A stretch of DNA of 57,542 bases. Origin: Amyloporia xantha (taxonomy: Eukaryota; Basidiomycota; Agaricomycetes; Polyporales; Adustoporiaceae). The position numbers were made by a program, and so were the translations under genes. Below, piece after piece: positions 30,698 to 43,732 of this stretch; positions within the stretch are counted from its first letter, which is position 1; each line of letters opens with the position of its first letter. The notes beneath the pieces were generated by a model, which was not told the DNA's origin, made no database searches, and saw only the letters and a program-made list of their open reading frames with translations. The DNA is taken from assembly GCA_036971615.1 (NCBI GenBank), contig JAYKKR010000059.1, positions 1-57,542 on the forward strand. The letters run 5' to 3'.

Positions 30698-31931
30698 CTA
30701 GAGAGAAGATGCTGAGAAGAAGGTCTGCGCCCCCGGAGGGCTGCGCTTGTAACATTCCACCATTAGCAACACATCCCAAGAGACAACCATAACGACGCAC
30801 GAGACGGAGATACCCATTCTCTGCAAGCCCTCCTTCGCGGCCTCGTTCTTCGCGGCCTTCTTCGTGCTCCCGCGCCCGCGGCCGACACAATCCTCCCCGA
30901 CGATCGCCTGCACAACCCAGATCGGCGTCGTGCGCGTCCCCTGGCCCTCGCTGTCCGTCCAGACCCACTCGATCACCTTGCCCTGCTGCTGCAGGTGCTG
31001 GTTGAAGAGCGAGAGGTGCCCGATGTTCGCAGACATGCGCGAGGGCGCCGGGCGGAGACCCGGGCTTGACGAGTTTGTGGGCGTCGAGGGAGTGGGAGAC
31101 ATCGGCGTCGGGTCGGGGAGAGCCCGTGCTGGACACGGACGTGGCGGTACGCGTCGGCGAGGTAGGGGCGGAAGAGGGGGCACAGCCATGCCTTGACGGC
31201 CTCGAGGCCTTGGTCGAGATACAGCCCTCCGACGAAGGCCTGTGAAGATGAGTCAGTAGCTGTTCGTTTGGGTATGTCAGGAATTGCAGCCCAGAATCAC
31301 CTCGAAGAGATCGGCTGAGTGATGATGGAACGTCAGAATATGATGATGGACGCGAGGAAGGTACACACCCTGGATGTTCGTCGAAGCCTTCAGCGTTATC
31401 GCCTGGGCTGGGTGCATCCGCAGTTGTTCCGGGAGCTGATACTGCACGGAGCTGCGGGAAATTCAATGAACCGAATCACAGAGGAAACGGACCCTCACGA
31501 TGCGTACATTGTAGCAAGAGTAGGATTGCCTACGACCAGTGCACGTAATTTCTGATAAAGGGATAGATATCAATTTATCCAACGTTCAATTGGAATCTGT
31601 GATAGTGTACTCACCGTCGATGGTCCTACACGGAGATACGGGTACACCTCCCTCATCAGAGTCGTTACAACCAGACTCAAGACCGCATCTCCGAGATGTT
31701 CCAGCCTGGGTTGTGAAGACGTTGGGTAGCGGTCCCTCACATACACTGCACGACGTACATCTCGTTGTCAGGACTCGGATCCTCGGGGAGATCTTCGAAG
31801 ATATGGGTCGGCCTCGCATAGAAACTTCGATGCGTGTAGATTTGAAGGCGTATCTTGTCTGAATTGATGTGAGGAAGAGGCGGGAGGCCTTCAGGGCCCA
31901 GCTGCGGCCTGATGAGTGCGGATGAGTCCAT
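30698..31931 (-). CDS. RNase III-family protein with C-terminal double-stranded RNA-binding domain
   Basis: Exon 1 (31759-31931) reads MDSSALIRPQLGPEGLPPLP, then IYTHRSFYARPTHIFED. The RNase III signature follows as MLEHLGDAVL, and a later exon has DLFEAFVGGLYLDQGLEAVK; together these supply the paired acidic residues of an active RNase III site. Between them are RVGPSTKLRALVVGNPTLA and SVQYQLPEQLRMHPAQAI. The C-terminal dsRBD reads LSLFNQHLQQQGKVIEWVWT and GRGRGSTKKAAKNEAAKEGL. Small introns separate most blocks. A one-base shift at the GGGG run 31115-31118 separates the catalytic part from the Ser/Pro linker. It is too short for Dicer. It may process rRNA or other structured RNA, or be a mitochondrial ribosomal L44-like protein; I cannot choose. 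Confidence 0.78.
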
Positions 31932-32728
31932 CGTTGCGAGTGCAATGAAAGTGAGCCTGCGCACCTAAGAGCCGGGCGCCCGCTCGCCACTTCCGGCTTC
32001 TTACTGCATGTCGATGAGCGCGTGAGCGAGACGCTAATGAGCCCGTCGCGGGAGGAGTGCACACATACCTCAAGTCCTGTACCAGCATACTTTCCATCGC
32101 GCTGGGGTATGAGTGCTCGAGGCTGGAGGGCGTTATCAACGGCACCTAGCCCTTTTTATATCGCCCAGAGCGGAGGTCGATATGCAGATGACAGATCGAC
32201 CATTACCCGGGGAGAGCGCTCGACAAAATGGTCCATTGCGGTGCCTCAATCTAGCTTGATGCTGACTCGTGCCAGAGGTCGATTGAGGCCGCGGGAGCAG
32301 AGGGATCCGAGACGCCATGCTCCCCACCACGCCCGGCCAAAACATCCCTACTGACGCCTGCTCTGGCTGCTATGCAGTAGGGGGCCCACATGGATGCATC
32401 TTAGACGCTTACGGGTCTGACCACTCAGCTGGGATCGCCGTTGACCCGGAAAGAGGTGATATAACACATGTCGATCCCAACTACACGCCGCCTTGAGCTT
32501 GAGAGTCGGATCGAACGGGATCGAACACGCTACTGCGAACGACGGACCGCGAAACGCGGGGCACACATAACGGCCGAGGGCAGCGCATCCAATAATGTCT
32601 ACACAAGGCAAGGCTTCGTTCGAATACAGTGGCTGTGGGATCAGTAGAGTACAGGGTGATTAATCAGGAGTCCTACGCGATACATCATTCAAGTGACGTT
32701 TAGCCGAGCAATTATTGGCGATTGCCAA
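31932..32728. other. Intergenic, about 800 bp, no gene seen
   Basis: Contains the promoter of the RNase III-type gene and the 3' flank of PAPS reductase. Short ORFs on both strands show no family resemblance. Confidence 0.35.
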
Positions 32729-33752
32729 TCAGACACCTGCCCTCCGTGCCCACTTACGCACTCGCTCCGACGATAGGCACAGTGGTGGGAGCTGCTCGCT
32801 GATCAGCGCCCACCTTGTCGCACATCTGCGACTGTTGCAGCTGAAGAGAAGGGGTTGGAGGTCAGCAAAAACGTCCGACAGACGCAGAGGCGTAACGCCC
32901 ACCTTCTTCTCTGCAGCCGCCTTCATCGCAAAGTAGTCAACGTGCAGACCACACTCCGTCTTCTCCTGCTTCCCTGCCCAACGGCCTGCTCGCTCACCCG
33001 TGTCCCCCTCGCCGCTTTTGGCGGTGCTGTGCCAGTCGCCGACGCTCCGGTAGCCTTGGTCGAGCAGCTTGTTGCGGGGGACATTGTTCTCCTTGACGTA
33101 CCACTCCACGAATGGGAACGACCACGCGAAGAGCGGATTTAGCTTGACCAGGCCGGTGCTGTCGATTTCCATGGGCTGCAAGTTGGCACGCGCAGCACCT
33201 TGGGAAGCGCGTCTGCCAGTGATGACCGCCTTAACGCCAAGTTCTTCGTAGGCCCGGCGTGCAGGCTCTACCTAAAGATAGCAGATCAGGCATCAGCAAT
33301 TTGTTAGGTCATGAGAAACTGTTCCTAAGCACCTTGACAAGATAATCGTACAACGTCTCATCCGTCTCCCAAAGCTTCTCTCCGTACTTCTTCTCAAATT
33401 CTTCCGTCGTACTGCACTCTTCAGGCTTGTATACATGGATGGGGCACCCGTGTCTCCTCTTCACTTCCTCCACGAGCTCTAGCGTCTCGGGAAAATGATA
33501 CAACGTGTCTATGAAGATCAGGGGTGGTGGCGAGGTCGTGATCTTCGAGAGCATGTCGATCGCGACGAGCCCTGTGAGTCCGAAGGCAGTCGTTTGATAC
33601 AATCCGGGGACGTGCTCGACGGCCCATCGGAGGATTCCCTCGGGCGTCAGGTCCCGCAAGTAAGCATTGATTCGGTCGAGTTCGTCCTGAGAAATGGGGA
33701 GCTGGAGTGGCTTCGCAAACGAAGGCGTGGACGAAGAAGCTTGAGAAGACAT
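32729..33752 (-). CDS. MET16: PAPS reductase (phosphoadenylyl-sulfate reductase, thioredoxin-dependent)
   Basis: Reduces 3'-phosphoadenylyl sulfate to sulfite with thioredoxin in the cytosolic sulfate assimilation pathway. The first exon encodes MSSQASSSTPSFAKPLQLPI, then TTAFGLTGLVAIDMLSKIT, LIFIDTLYHFPETLELVEEV and KLWETDETLYDYLVK. The second exon has PARRAYEELGVKAVITGRRA and SQGAARANLQPMEID, then NPLFAWSFPFVEWYVKENN, YRSVGDWHST and the catalytic ECGLH motif near the end. The ECGLH cysteine and lack of extra Cys pairs suit a PAPS rather than an APS reductase. The last codons are ambiguous: reading on gives a stop at 32729, whereas splicing a GTGGGC...TTCAG intron after AAAEKK gives a TAA at 32754-32756. 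No frame break seen. Confidence 0.88.
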
Positions 33753-36700
33753 AGTTAGGGAAGTAACGCGCTTGTTCTAGGAAGTGCAACCCTATGATGG
33801 TTCAGAGAGCTCGAGAATACAGACGATATTGATAAGTAGAACATCTTGAAGGAACGATAGACACAAAGTCGGGCTCGCACAATGTTGACACCTTGTTGAC
33901 ACCATCGAACGCGCGTCTATTTGGACAAATTGCTCCAATTAGTCAGATATTTCACTCAAAATTGTTGGTATTCTGTAGGGTTTCCGGGGCAGAGAGATAC
34001 AGTCAAGGCTATCTATACGTAGCACATACATATTCCATGCTGCTATTAGCGAATCAAGGTCTTCACTCAAGAAGATATTTTGACGCTAAATCATTAAAGC
34101 GACTTGTCCATCTCCTGATGACTTCGTCTCACTCACCTTGCCAAGGGTTGCTAAGCAGGCACGACAAATAGATTCAAATGTCATGAAAGACCCCTATCGT
34201 GCAACGGGAGCGGACGTCGAACAGTCGAGGAAAGAATAAGAACCTGACGAGGCAATGATGACAACAACCGACACATCCAGAACATATGCATGAAACCCAC
34301 ATCGAGACAGCTCATCAGTGAAAAAACAAGCCTCAAGACTGTCACCGCTCCGAAATCTTCTCGTCCCAGTCAATGCAATGTCACAACCACGTACAGTCGA
34401 CTGAAGGTTCACCGGCACCAATCAATATAGCTGATGAAGTAAAAATAGCTAAGCTAACCGAGAGGCCGTGCCAAGGGCTGGATTATTTGAACGTCAAAAG
34501 GCGATGCACACAGCCATGGATTCTTTCGTCGCAGACGCACAGTACCTATAGGTCAATCAACAACGTGAGTAAAGATAAATCATCATCGATTTGAGCAAAA
34601 AGAGCAAACAGGGGACGATTTCATTACATGTGATCCGCGTAGGGTGGATATTACGCTGTATGAAATTCAAATAGGAAGCAAGGTAGAAAAAAAGTGCTCC
34701 GTTTGCAAATTACACTCCATCATCCAACCGTCCGCCTTCTGTTATAGGCGGTTACTGGCAAAGGCCGACCAGAAACGCGGCACAGAATAACAGAAGACAG
34801 TTGTATGGAAATTGCTTAGCTTCGTCTTCGCACAGTACCGCGGAACAGTCACTAGACATGAGGAGAAGCACTCACGGTATGTAAATAGTAGCAGCCGTAA
34901 GACCAGGGCTTCCCTTTAGTCAATGCGGAAGTCCACGTAGTAATTCGATCGATTAGGCAGGATTGAGAAAATGATCGCAAAATGAGAGGGCCAGTTGTAC
35001 TATTGCTTGCATGCGAGTTAAACAAAGTCATTTCGAGTCTGCAAGGCTGAAGGATCTATCAGGATACAAGCTTGTCGAGAGCCAGTGCAGGATGGCGCAT
35101 GTTCACTAGACAATTCTTGTTCGACCAGATGTAGCAGGCAGGCGTCCAGCTTCTTTATGCAAGCCGGAGACCAGCACAGGTGGCATTATTGATCGAGTCT
35201 TGGAACGAGAGAAAGCTGAGCAGACAGCCTTATAATACTTGGAGATGAGGAGAACAAGTATCTGGTGACCGCCCGTGCTACCCGCAGCAGGCGGCGCCGA
35301 CCACGTGCATACATCCCTGATGCGCTCGATCCCGCGCATCAACAACGTCCGCGGAAATGATATTCATGATGTCTGAAACAGCTGTTGTCCTGTCTTCAAC
35401 CATCATCTTATTCATGGTGCCCAGACATTTCACCTGTGAAACAGTATTGAAATAGTGACATATGAACCGCTGAGTTTCGGGCGTCGCACAGGTGAAGCCG
35501 GTTGACCCTGACGAATCCTTCAAGACCAGCAAGCGTTGCGTTGCATTGCCACAGGAAATAGACGAAGCAGGCGTGTCGCGATACTGCGGCATCAATTGAA
35601 TTGAGCCTAAGCATCAAAGCCTCGGTTCACGCCCACGGACTCTAGTTTATCAAAGTGAGTCCGCTCCGGCAAAGCGACTTCGAGGATATGACGTGGTGTA
35701 TCTCACTCCAAAGAGGCCGATTCATGATTGCACACTTCTAGGAAGACTAGGTGAGCATTTTGAGTCTCCTTTTTTCTCCATGCATAGAGTTAGATGTTTT
35801 TAGCCGTTACATTTGCAGCCAGAATAATATGACAATCCGGACCGTTCAGAACGTCTGAAGGCTGACATACTTTCATGCTTTGCAGATTACCAGAAACCAG
35901 ACGTCGTTGTAAAGCTATGAGAAAGGAACGCTTTGGACTGCCTTCATTAAGTGACTGGGTCGATGCAAACTGCATTGTATTTGCACGTCTAGAGCAAGTC
36001 CAAGGACAGTGTTCAGTCAGGAACATGATCATTTGCCTGTGTGGATATTGATAAATGGAAACTTACAGATATTCTCGTACTTCTTGATTTTGATATACAG
36101 CATATTTTCGTATCGAAGGGACTCCGACCCAGGGTTGTCCACCCCAACTCGAAAATACTTCCTTGAGGATAGATCCAATTCCTGTGGCAAGGATCACTTT
36201 GCCCATGCAGTCTTTGTGGTGTTCATCATGATAGCAGATTGGTCATGGGTGATTGGGATCCCGACAACACCACATAACGAATGGAAATCCTTCTCCGCCT
36301 TGATTCTGCAGCCGCACCCGCGTCAAAGATGTACTTGCATTCCATCTACAGAGTTTATGCCTCCTCAACGGGGTCTCCCAATCCAATGCGCAACGATCTC
36401 TTGCCTGAGGAAGTCCAAAATGGGATATTTGTGGTGAAGCGTTGATATTCACGGACTGTGTCTAACTCGTGAGTTTGTCAAATATGCACTCCTCTTACTT
36501 CTCCCTAATTTTACGATCACATATCGGGATATTGCTGCGAAAAGATATAGCGAGGAACGAGCAATCACCTCCCCTGTTTAGACTTTCAGTGTCCAAGTGG
36601 TGGCGCCAATACAATGAAGCTGCGCCGCAAATGATAAGCGTATGGCATTAGGTATAATCATATCATACTTCATAACACGCACTCACAGTACGACAATACC

Positions 36701-37578
36701 GAACCGGACTTCAGTGTGCCGCATTGCTACGCAATGCAGCGATCCTCGGAAGCGTAGATTAGAAGAAAACCACGCCGCACTACGTCAGACCCGGGCAATG
36801 AACGCTCGAACCACACTTCGTCTCACCCGTACTAAGGCGGAACGTTCGATGATCGCAGGCTCTAATCGTAACTGCTGACTTGCCGGAGTATCTGCGGAAA
36901 CCACACGTCCATTCCTCAACCTTATTAATTGTAACGTGTCTGCCGCACCGTTATGACCACTGTTCTCTGGCAGCTTAGGGTCCGCCAACTTCCGGCCGTC
37001 TGAAAGCTCCGTCTGTCAACTGGGTCATGCATTCTTATTAGTACTTGACATGCTGTCTCTCAGTCCGAATAGTAGCACGTCTGCCCATCTCATCCCGGAT
37101 GGCAACTTCCAATACGTATGGAAGATTGAATACGATATAAAGCTAAGCTCTGCGGGTAAAGCACGATGAATCAGGATATTTGTTATGTATCAACATCCAA
37201 TGAATTGTGGTCAGGACGTATGATCGTAGTTACATAAACCACAATGCTATTCGAGACAAGTTTCCCCAGCCATGTCATATGTCATTTATTCTATTATTAA
37301 AAAATCACAGTAAACCAAACAGATGACAAAACTTGTACGTATGACATCGGGTGATGTACTGGGTTAATGCCGGTATAATGTACACGAAAAGGTGATGAGC
37401 AGAAGGCAAAGATCACGCTGGAGAGGAGAGGCGAGATCGTACTATCCGAAAGGTGGTCCGTTGAGACCGCAATACAATGTGAGCCGAATCCTACCTCATA
37501 GGAGACATGTAAAAAGAGAGACATAACTTGCGTACAAGACGTCCGTTGTTTCGTATAATGGGGATGACCCTATAGCGT
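33753..37578. other. 3.8-kb gene-poor stretch
   Basis: The longest region without a recognisable gene. ORFs are under 145 codons, occur in all frames, and none resembles a family I know. Two Cys-containing minus-strand frames (35278-35595 and 36243-36452) could be fragments but have no supporting splice structure. I found no terminal repeat pair, transposase motif, tRNA or tandem array by eye. The right end (about 37270-37578) probably includes the 3' UTR of the DUF6699-like gene. Confidence 0.35.
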
Positions 37579-38549
37579 TTATCGTTTCGGTCCAACGAGC
37601 AATTTGACCTCCTCGAATGACTCCTGGCCAGCCCTGCTGCGTACCAGGCCCCGGAACATGAACCGCTCTAAGAGGTAATCCACTCGCCGCACACCTTGGC
37701 TCTTCTCGAACGCTTCCGCTGAGGAGAATGTCCTGCATCGGCGAGTATACGCGCGTGCGATTGCGGTCTCTCGGTCTTGCGATAGACGTGCCCAGTCGAC
37801 GTGTGAGATCTGAAGCTGAACGGTACGATGTATCGCAACGAGCACGTCGCCGACTGTGATAGGCACATCGCTCGAAGAAGACGGGATTGAGAGAAAGTTG
37901 GAGCGTTCCCGTTCCTTTGGCTCCAGTACAATTGGCCATTGCGGGATCGCATCGCACACGATCTTCATACGCTTGATACCAGGGTGGGTTGCCGGTTGCG
38001 TAAGGTCTCCCTCTGACAGCGCAGTCCCACTGGATGCATCGGGTGCGTTTAATCGTAAAGGCTTGAACTGGTGTAGGGAGAGATCGAATAGGAGTAGTGG
38101 ACCGTCGGGGTTCTCTCCATCCAGCAATGGGTTCAACTGAGGTGAGGGTAGTGGCTGCTGATACATGTAGGGTGAAACGAATGGGGGGTATGCAGGCCAA
38201 GCAACCCATGCCGGCTGTGGAAGGTTGCTATCGGACCGCCGCCGGTGGTGTGTTGGGTTCGCGGGGGGTGCGAGAGGAAACATCGGCAGTTGTGTGAATA
38301 CCATCGGGGGTGAAGGAAAAGGTTGAGGATTGGGTGGAGGAGCCATGCCTGCCATTCCTGCGTGCCATGACGGCCTTCGTTCCCTGGGCCGCACAGGTTC
38401 ATCTTCAAAGTGCACTTGACGACGGGGAGGATTTGGAGAGGGAGGAAGGGATACAGAAGGGACGAACGGCGAAATATGGGGTAGATGGTAGTACGGGTAG
38501 AGGTAGGGTGATACATAGCCGTAAGGGGTGGGTAATAGTTGGCGGCCAT
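37579..38549 (-). CDS. DUF6699-like protein, agaricomycete type
   Basis: Starts MAANYYPP at 38549 and continues, after one apparent missing C in the run 38525-38528, as YGYVSPYLYPYYHLPHISPF, then PPSPNPPRRQVHFEDEPVRP. The N-terminal half is Pro/Tyr rich and disordered. The C-terminal domain from about LNPLLDGENPDGPLLLFDLS includes TQPATHPGIKRMKIVCDAIP, QWPIVLEP, ITVGDVLVAIHRTVQLQI, DWARLSQDRETAIARAYTRR and GVRRVDYLLERFMFRGLV. This is the pattern of the DUF6699 proteins common and expanded in mushroom-forming fungi. No biochemical role is known to me. Confidence 0.72.
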
Positions 38550-40593
38550 CGTTCTAACTAAGCGTGGATAAGTGTGAGGAGTGAATAAGCTGCAATGCTG
38601 GTCGCACCTTAAATACTTCTAGAGATACGTGGAGGACCCCGGCTCCGATCCCGAATGGAGTAGACTTTTTGGTCGAGTCAATATACGGGGTTGCACTTTG
38701 GTAGCACTGTCCTACACTGCCCACCGACGGTGCTCCTCTGCAGATCGAAAGGACGGGAGATTAGCGTACACAGCACCCGCATCCCGACGATTTATGCTGG
38801 CTGTGTGAGAGCGCCCCTGACTATCGATCACAACCACATAAGGAGCGCTAATCTGAACCTATGTACTATCGCCTCCAGATCTGTCACATTTATGATGTGG
38901 ATGTAACTCACCAGAGTTGACGACGGTAACAGTCGCCATTCTGACTTGCAGTTCTTCATCAGCTCGATATGCATACTGTAGATTCGCTCGATGCGCATGA
39001 ATGTCAGTCGTGTGCTAACTTCAGTCGAGTAGCTGTGCGCGTCTAGGATGGCGCCGGCGCTGAGCACATGGCTGTGTCCGCCCATTCCTGCCAAGAGTCA
39101 AGCGGTACGCCCTGAGTCAGAACAAATTCCTGGAATCATCTAGTACTCAGCTGTGACTTGAGTGCTAACAACTGTAAATCTTGTATTTGCATAACTCTCA
39201 TGTCCGGAGAAATCAGCAGCACAATACCGGCCATAGCAGTGGTGGCGAAGGCGACTGTGAGCGGGAGATAATGCGGTTATGACCAGTCTAATATTTCTCA
39301 TGGGTGTCGAATATCCTTCCTTAAGGTTGCCGGGCTCTTCTGCTTGCATGTCATGCAAGAGTGGCGATAGCTGTGGTTATAAGCGATGACCATCGCACGA
39401 ATCTGGGCGCTGTCGTCACTCGTGAGAGCTTCGTCGCTATGATGGTCACGATGAAACTGGGTGATTAGGAATGCGATTTCTCCTTTTATTGTCCCTTTAA
39501 CCTCTTGACGGCCTACTGCATAAGAGTGTGCAGCTTGCAGCTACAAATTGTGGGTTTCTGATTGATAAAGCGATCGAGCATTATATCATGTCTAGATCCG
39601 CGCAAGACGCTTTTCCTGAGCAGTTCCCTAATCTTCGATGAAGTTAGTGAGGGGTTTCAAGGGTACGCATACGAGAGTACTCGCATCTCGTGGAGTCGCA
39701 ACGGCCGGAGCCAGCATGGTTTCTAATACTCATCATCCTAGAGCGGAACCAGGGCTCAAGAATACGCGACGTGTCCGATTGCCGAATGGTCCAACGCACT
39801 GCCACGTTGCTAGCCCAGATTTTGCCTCCGGGGGGCTGGACAGACACAACGCTTGGAGCAAAATACCAAAGAGCGCTGCATGTCTCGGACATCAACCTAC
39901 GACCCAAAGGAGACTACCTTGCACACACTGCGCAACGGACATACAATACAGTTGTAAGACAATACATACATTTCGGATACATGGTGCGACATCTGGCGGC
40001 AGCACTACATGTGGATGAGAAGGGATCCCTGGGGACTGCGGCACTGGGCAGACGTGTTCCGATGGCACTGCGCTCAGAGGCCACCGAATGCGATGAATTT
40101 GGTATTCATGTATTCGTCAATGCCGTGACTTCCCTCACGGCCTGTTTAAAAAGGAACAGTCAGCACCCGTATACATACTCCGCGGACAGTAGATGACGTC
40201 CGTCATACAAGACGGCGAAAAAGATTGAAACACAGACGCCGAAATGACATTCTCTGTAATGTGAAGATGCGCTCAAATAGTAGCACCGGAGCCCGAGACG
40301 GTAGCACTGAGAAGGAAACGATGAGAGAGGGCTGGATCTACGCTCAGGCTCGCACCCGCTTCATCGCATTACCGCGCCACAGCATAGGCTAGTCCCGAGC
40401 CATGCCACGACAGCATGATACATTCGGCTCCGGATCTTAAGAGCACACCTACAACATCGACATTGACAAAAGGAAATGGAACGATCTGTATCATTGACCA
40501 CAAAGCGCGCAACCACAACCACTCCGTGGCCTTGTGCCGCTGATAGAAGAGTTTCCAGAGCGCTTGAGACCCAATTTGTGGTCGAACTTGGAA
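38550..40593. other. 2-kb stretch without a secure gene
   Basis: Contains the promoter of the DUF6699-like gene and, at its right end, the 3' flank of the SSADH gene. A 168-codon plus-strand ORF (39690-40196) is the longest frame. It lacks signal peptide, membrane segments or a recognised domain, and a competing frame overlaps it, so I do not call it. Confidence 0.3.
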
Positions 40594-43169
40594 TCAGGAG
40601 CCGAGGCATGATTCCGTGGTAACAGAAACCACAAATGTAAAGAAACTCGGAGCGCAGACAGCGAAATATTTCCGAGCTTGTCGAATACGACTAGATGATC
40701 CTGCGCCCTTACAGGTCCAGAGACGGATAAGACGTCGAAATGACTCGACACAGAAGGACCACAGTGCACATTCACACAGAAGGCTATGAATCTCAACGAA
40801 GCACTCACCAAGTCCGCTCTCCTTGATTCCTCCAAACGGAATGACTGCCTGACTTATCAAGCCTGAGTTAGTGCCTACCATTCCTACCTCTAACGCCTCG
40901 GCTACCCGCCACACTCGGCCGATATCTCGCGAGTAGAAATAACCCGCCAGTCCGACCCTCGTGTCATTAGCCCATCCGATAACCTGTTCTTCAGTCTCAA
41001 ACTTGGTCAACGCTGCGAGGGGGCCGAATGTTTCCTCCGTGTTGACCAGAGCATCATGGGGGACATCCGACAGAAGCGTCGGCTGGAAGAATGTGCCTTT
41101 CCCGGCGACACGGCTGCCGCCCATGACGAGCTGTGCACCGCGCTGAAGAGCATCGTCGACGTGTCGTTGGACTTTAGTAAGGGCTTTCTCATGGATAAGA
41201 GGACCATGTGTTCTATGATCAAATCGCAATCAGCGTCGGCCGAAGGCACATACACGATCCCAAAGATGATACGGACGTGTCATTATCGAGACCGTTCCCA
41301 ACTTTGAATGCAGCAACCTTCTCTGCTAGTCGCGACGCGAAATCTGCGTATACCGATTCTTGCACGTAGAAACGATTCGCGCATACGCAGGTCTGCCCAC
41401 TCTGTCGGAACTTGCATGCGATAGCACCTATATCCACATTCGTCAACATATGTCCGCCCAGCATATAAGTGCGAACCACGATTGAGGAAATGAGTCACAT
41501 ACCTTCGACAGCAGCATCAATATCTGCGTCATCAAACACGATGAACGGCGCATTTCCTCCAGCTTCGAGCGACACTCTGAAGTGTAGTCATCAACAATCC
41601 CGCCTTAAGCTGTTCTGATGCTACCTGGAGACTTACTTCTTCATGGTTCCTGCTGCCATTCCGTAGAGCATTTTGGCAACAGGTGTGCTCCCTGTGAAAG
41701 TGACTTTCTTGACAACAGGGTTCTCGCACATCTCGCGGCCGACTTCATTCACATTTGCTTGCGTCGTAACCACATTGATCACACCTTGGGGAACTCCAGC
41801 GCGTGTTGCCAGCTATGTGAATTCACGCGTGGAAGAGATGAACGTTGGTGGCAGTCAGTGTCATTCAGGTAACGGCTGATTGAAAAGCGTACCTCCACCA
41901 ATGCCAAGGCTGAGAAGGGGTCTCAGGCGGAGGTTTAATAACCGCGGTGCAACCTGCGGCAAGAGCTGCACCTAGTTTGCGCGTAATCATGGCCGACGGG
42001 AAATTCCATGGTGTCATGATTGAACTTCACCCAACAAATTATTGGTACTATTCGATGAAGATAGATATACAACAGCACGTACACAACGCCTGTTAACGAT
42101 AATGACAGTCAGTTCGAGAATAACGTTTCATAGGCAGATATGACGACGATGACACATGATATTAAATGGTGGAAGAAAACATACCAATAGGCTGCTTGAC
42201 TACCACATTGCGGAGGTGTGCAAAAGGCGATGGGATAACCTCTATACCACATTATAAGTGTCACTGGTGATGAGCACAAGCAAACGACTCTATGTGCGCA
42301 CCTCCGTATGTGCGGAGGGCTTCTTCCGCTATATGGACATCTCAAATTAGATAACCTCCGAGATTAATAAGACCCAAAACTTACCAAACCACTGTCATCG
42401 AACAAATACGTCAATAATGCATGAAGGAATGCTTTCTAAAAAACAGCCATACAAACCTCTATGAATGACGAAGAGTATGCGTTCTCCCCCTTCGCCTCCA
42501 CTAGGGGCTTTCCATTCTCCAGCGTCTGCACATGAGAAGTCATTAATGATGCATTCACATGGCATCAAGAGAGTCACATACTATAATCCGCGCCAAGTCG
42601 TCTGAGTGTTCTTGCATCAAGGCATAAAATTTCATGAGAATGTCGTGTCGATGCTATAGTAAGCTGCATTACTATCTGACATTATGGGGAACTAGATCGA
42701 AGAGAACAATATTAACCTTGGCAGTAGTTTTGCTCCATGACTTGAATGCACGCGCTGCAGCGTCTATAGCCTGCTTCGTCTCAGGGACGCCCATCTCAGG
42801 GACAGTTCCAAGCACCTCCTCTGTCGCAGGATCTAGCAAGGTGACATAACAGTCCGATAGTGTTCCCTTTGATTCCGCTAACATGTCACTCACTAACGAC
42901 TTTAATAGTTCCTCCTTCCTGCGCGTCGACCCATTTCCCATCGATATATCCCTGCGTATGGCCAAGAGACGAGTCTTTCAGACCTAACTGCTGGTGACGG
43001 GTATCAGCACGACGTCTGTGTAACGATACTAGCCTCATTACACACTTACAGCAGCTGTGCTCGCCATCCTGTGCAGTGCAAATCTCTGTCTCGTTAGTAT
43101 GCTACTCTTGAAGCTCGCTGTAGTCGTCGCAGTAGCCCTCAAGGAGAGTGAGGAAAGACGTGCGGCCAT
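40594..43169 (-). CDS. UGA2: Succinate-semialdehyde dehydrogenase (aldehyde dehydrogenase family), probably mitochondrial
   Basis: NAD(P)-dependent oxidation of succinate semialdehyde to succinate, last step of the GABA shunt. It starts at 43169 with an Arg/Ser/Thr-rich presequence ([17 protein letters not shown]). Then [49 protein letters not shown] and [12 protein letters not shown] segments, [19 protein letters not shown] (catalytic Glu; Ala replaces the usual Leu), [19 protein letters not shown] (catalytic Cys) and [18 protein letters not shown]. It continues with [20 protein letters not shown] and [19 protein letters not shown]. Many short introns. The final exon after GLG is poorly matched to the family's usual REGS...Y ending; reading on stops at 40594. 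The 3' end is therefore uncertain, and an indel or a splice site I misplaced is likely. Confidence 0.82.
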
Positions 43170-43732
43170 GATGAGCGTATGAGCGGGGAAGGTTTGGGCA
43201 GGCCCCTCGGCGGGAGGGATGACCGGGACCTGTTGGAAAGCCTTCGGCGCCCCATGACTTCATTTACGAGTTGCCCCTAACCCTAGAATTAGACTAAGCT
43301 ACACAGTAACGCCATCCTGAAGTACTATCGAGGAAGCCCTCAATTCAGCCTCTAAGTATTATAATAGCAGGAAATCATCGGTGGTAATCTATTCGGACAT
43401 TGTTCAACTCATCCTGACTCTGCGGTGGTAACGGGCATCGGTCACGAGTGAAACACGGATAAAGATGGCCTACAAGACTTTCGAGGCCCACGGTGTAGAC
43501 GTCGGGGCGCGCAGAGCCTCCCCTCCGAACGGTGTGATGACTGACGGTAGTTGTTCGTTGTCAATGTTGTATCAGTGATTCCGGAGGACTTTGCCTTCCT
43601 ATAGCAAGGCGTAACACCACTAGACATTTCTAGCTTCATAGTCCCTCCGGTAATAAAGAAGAATAAATGACCCTGAATAACGTACATGGACGCGAAACTG
43701 GGTATTAAATGCAGGCGATAGATCGATGTTCC
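43170..43732. other. Intergenic, about 560 bp, no gene seen
   Basis: Promoter of the SSADH gene and 3' flank of YIH1. No recognisable ORF. Confidence 0.4.

Noticed and set aside
35278..35617. Cys-containing minus-strand ORF as a hydrophobin
   Set aside because: The cysteine spacing does not match the eight-cysteine hydrophobin pattern, and there is no signal peptide.
39690..40196. 168-codon plus-strand ORF as a gene
   Set aside because: No recognisable domain, signal or splice support, and a competing frame overlaps it. A frame of this length can occur by chance in 57 kb.
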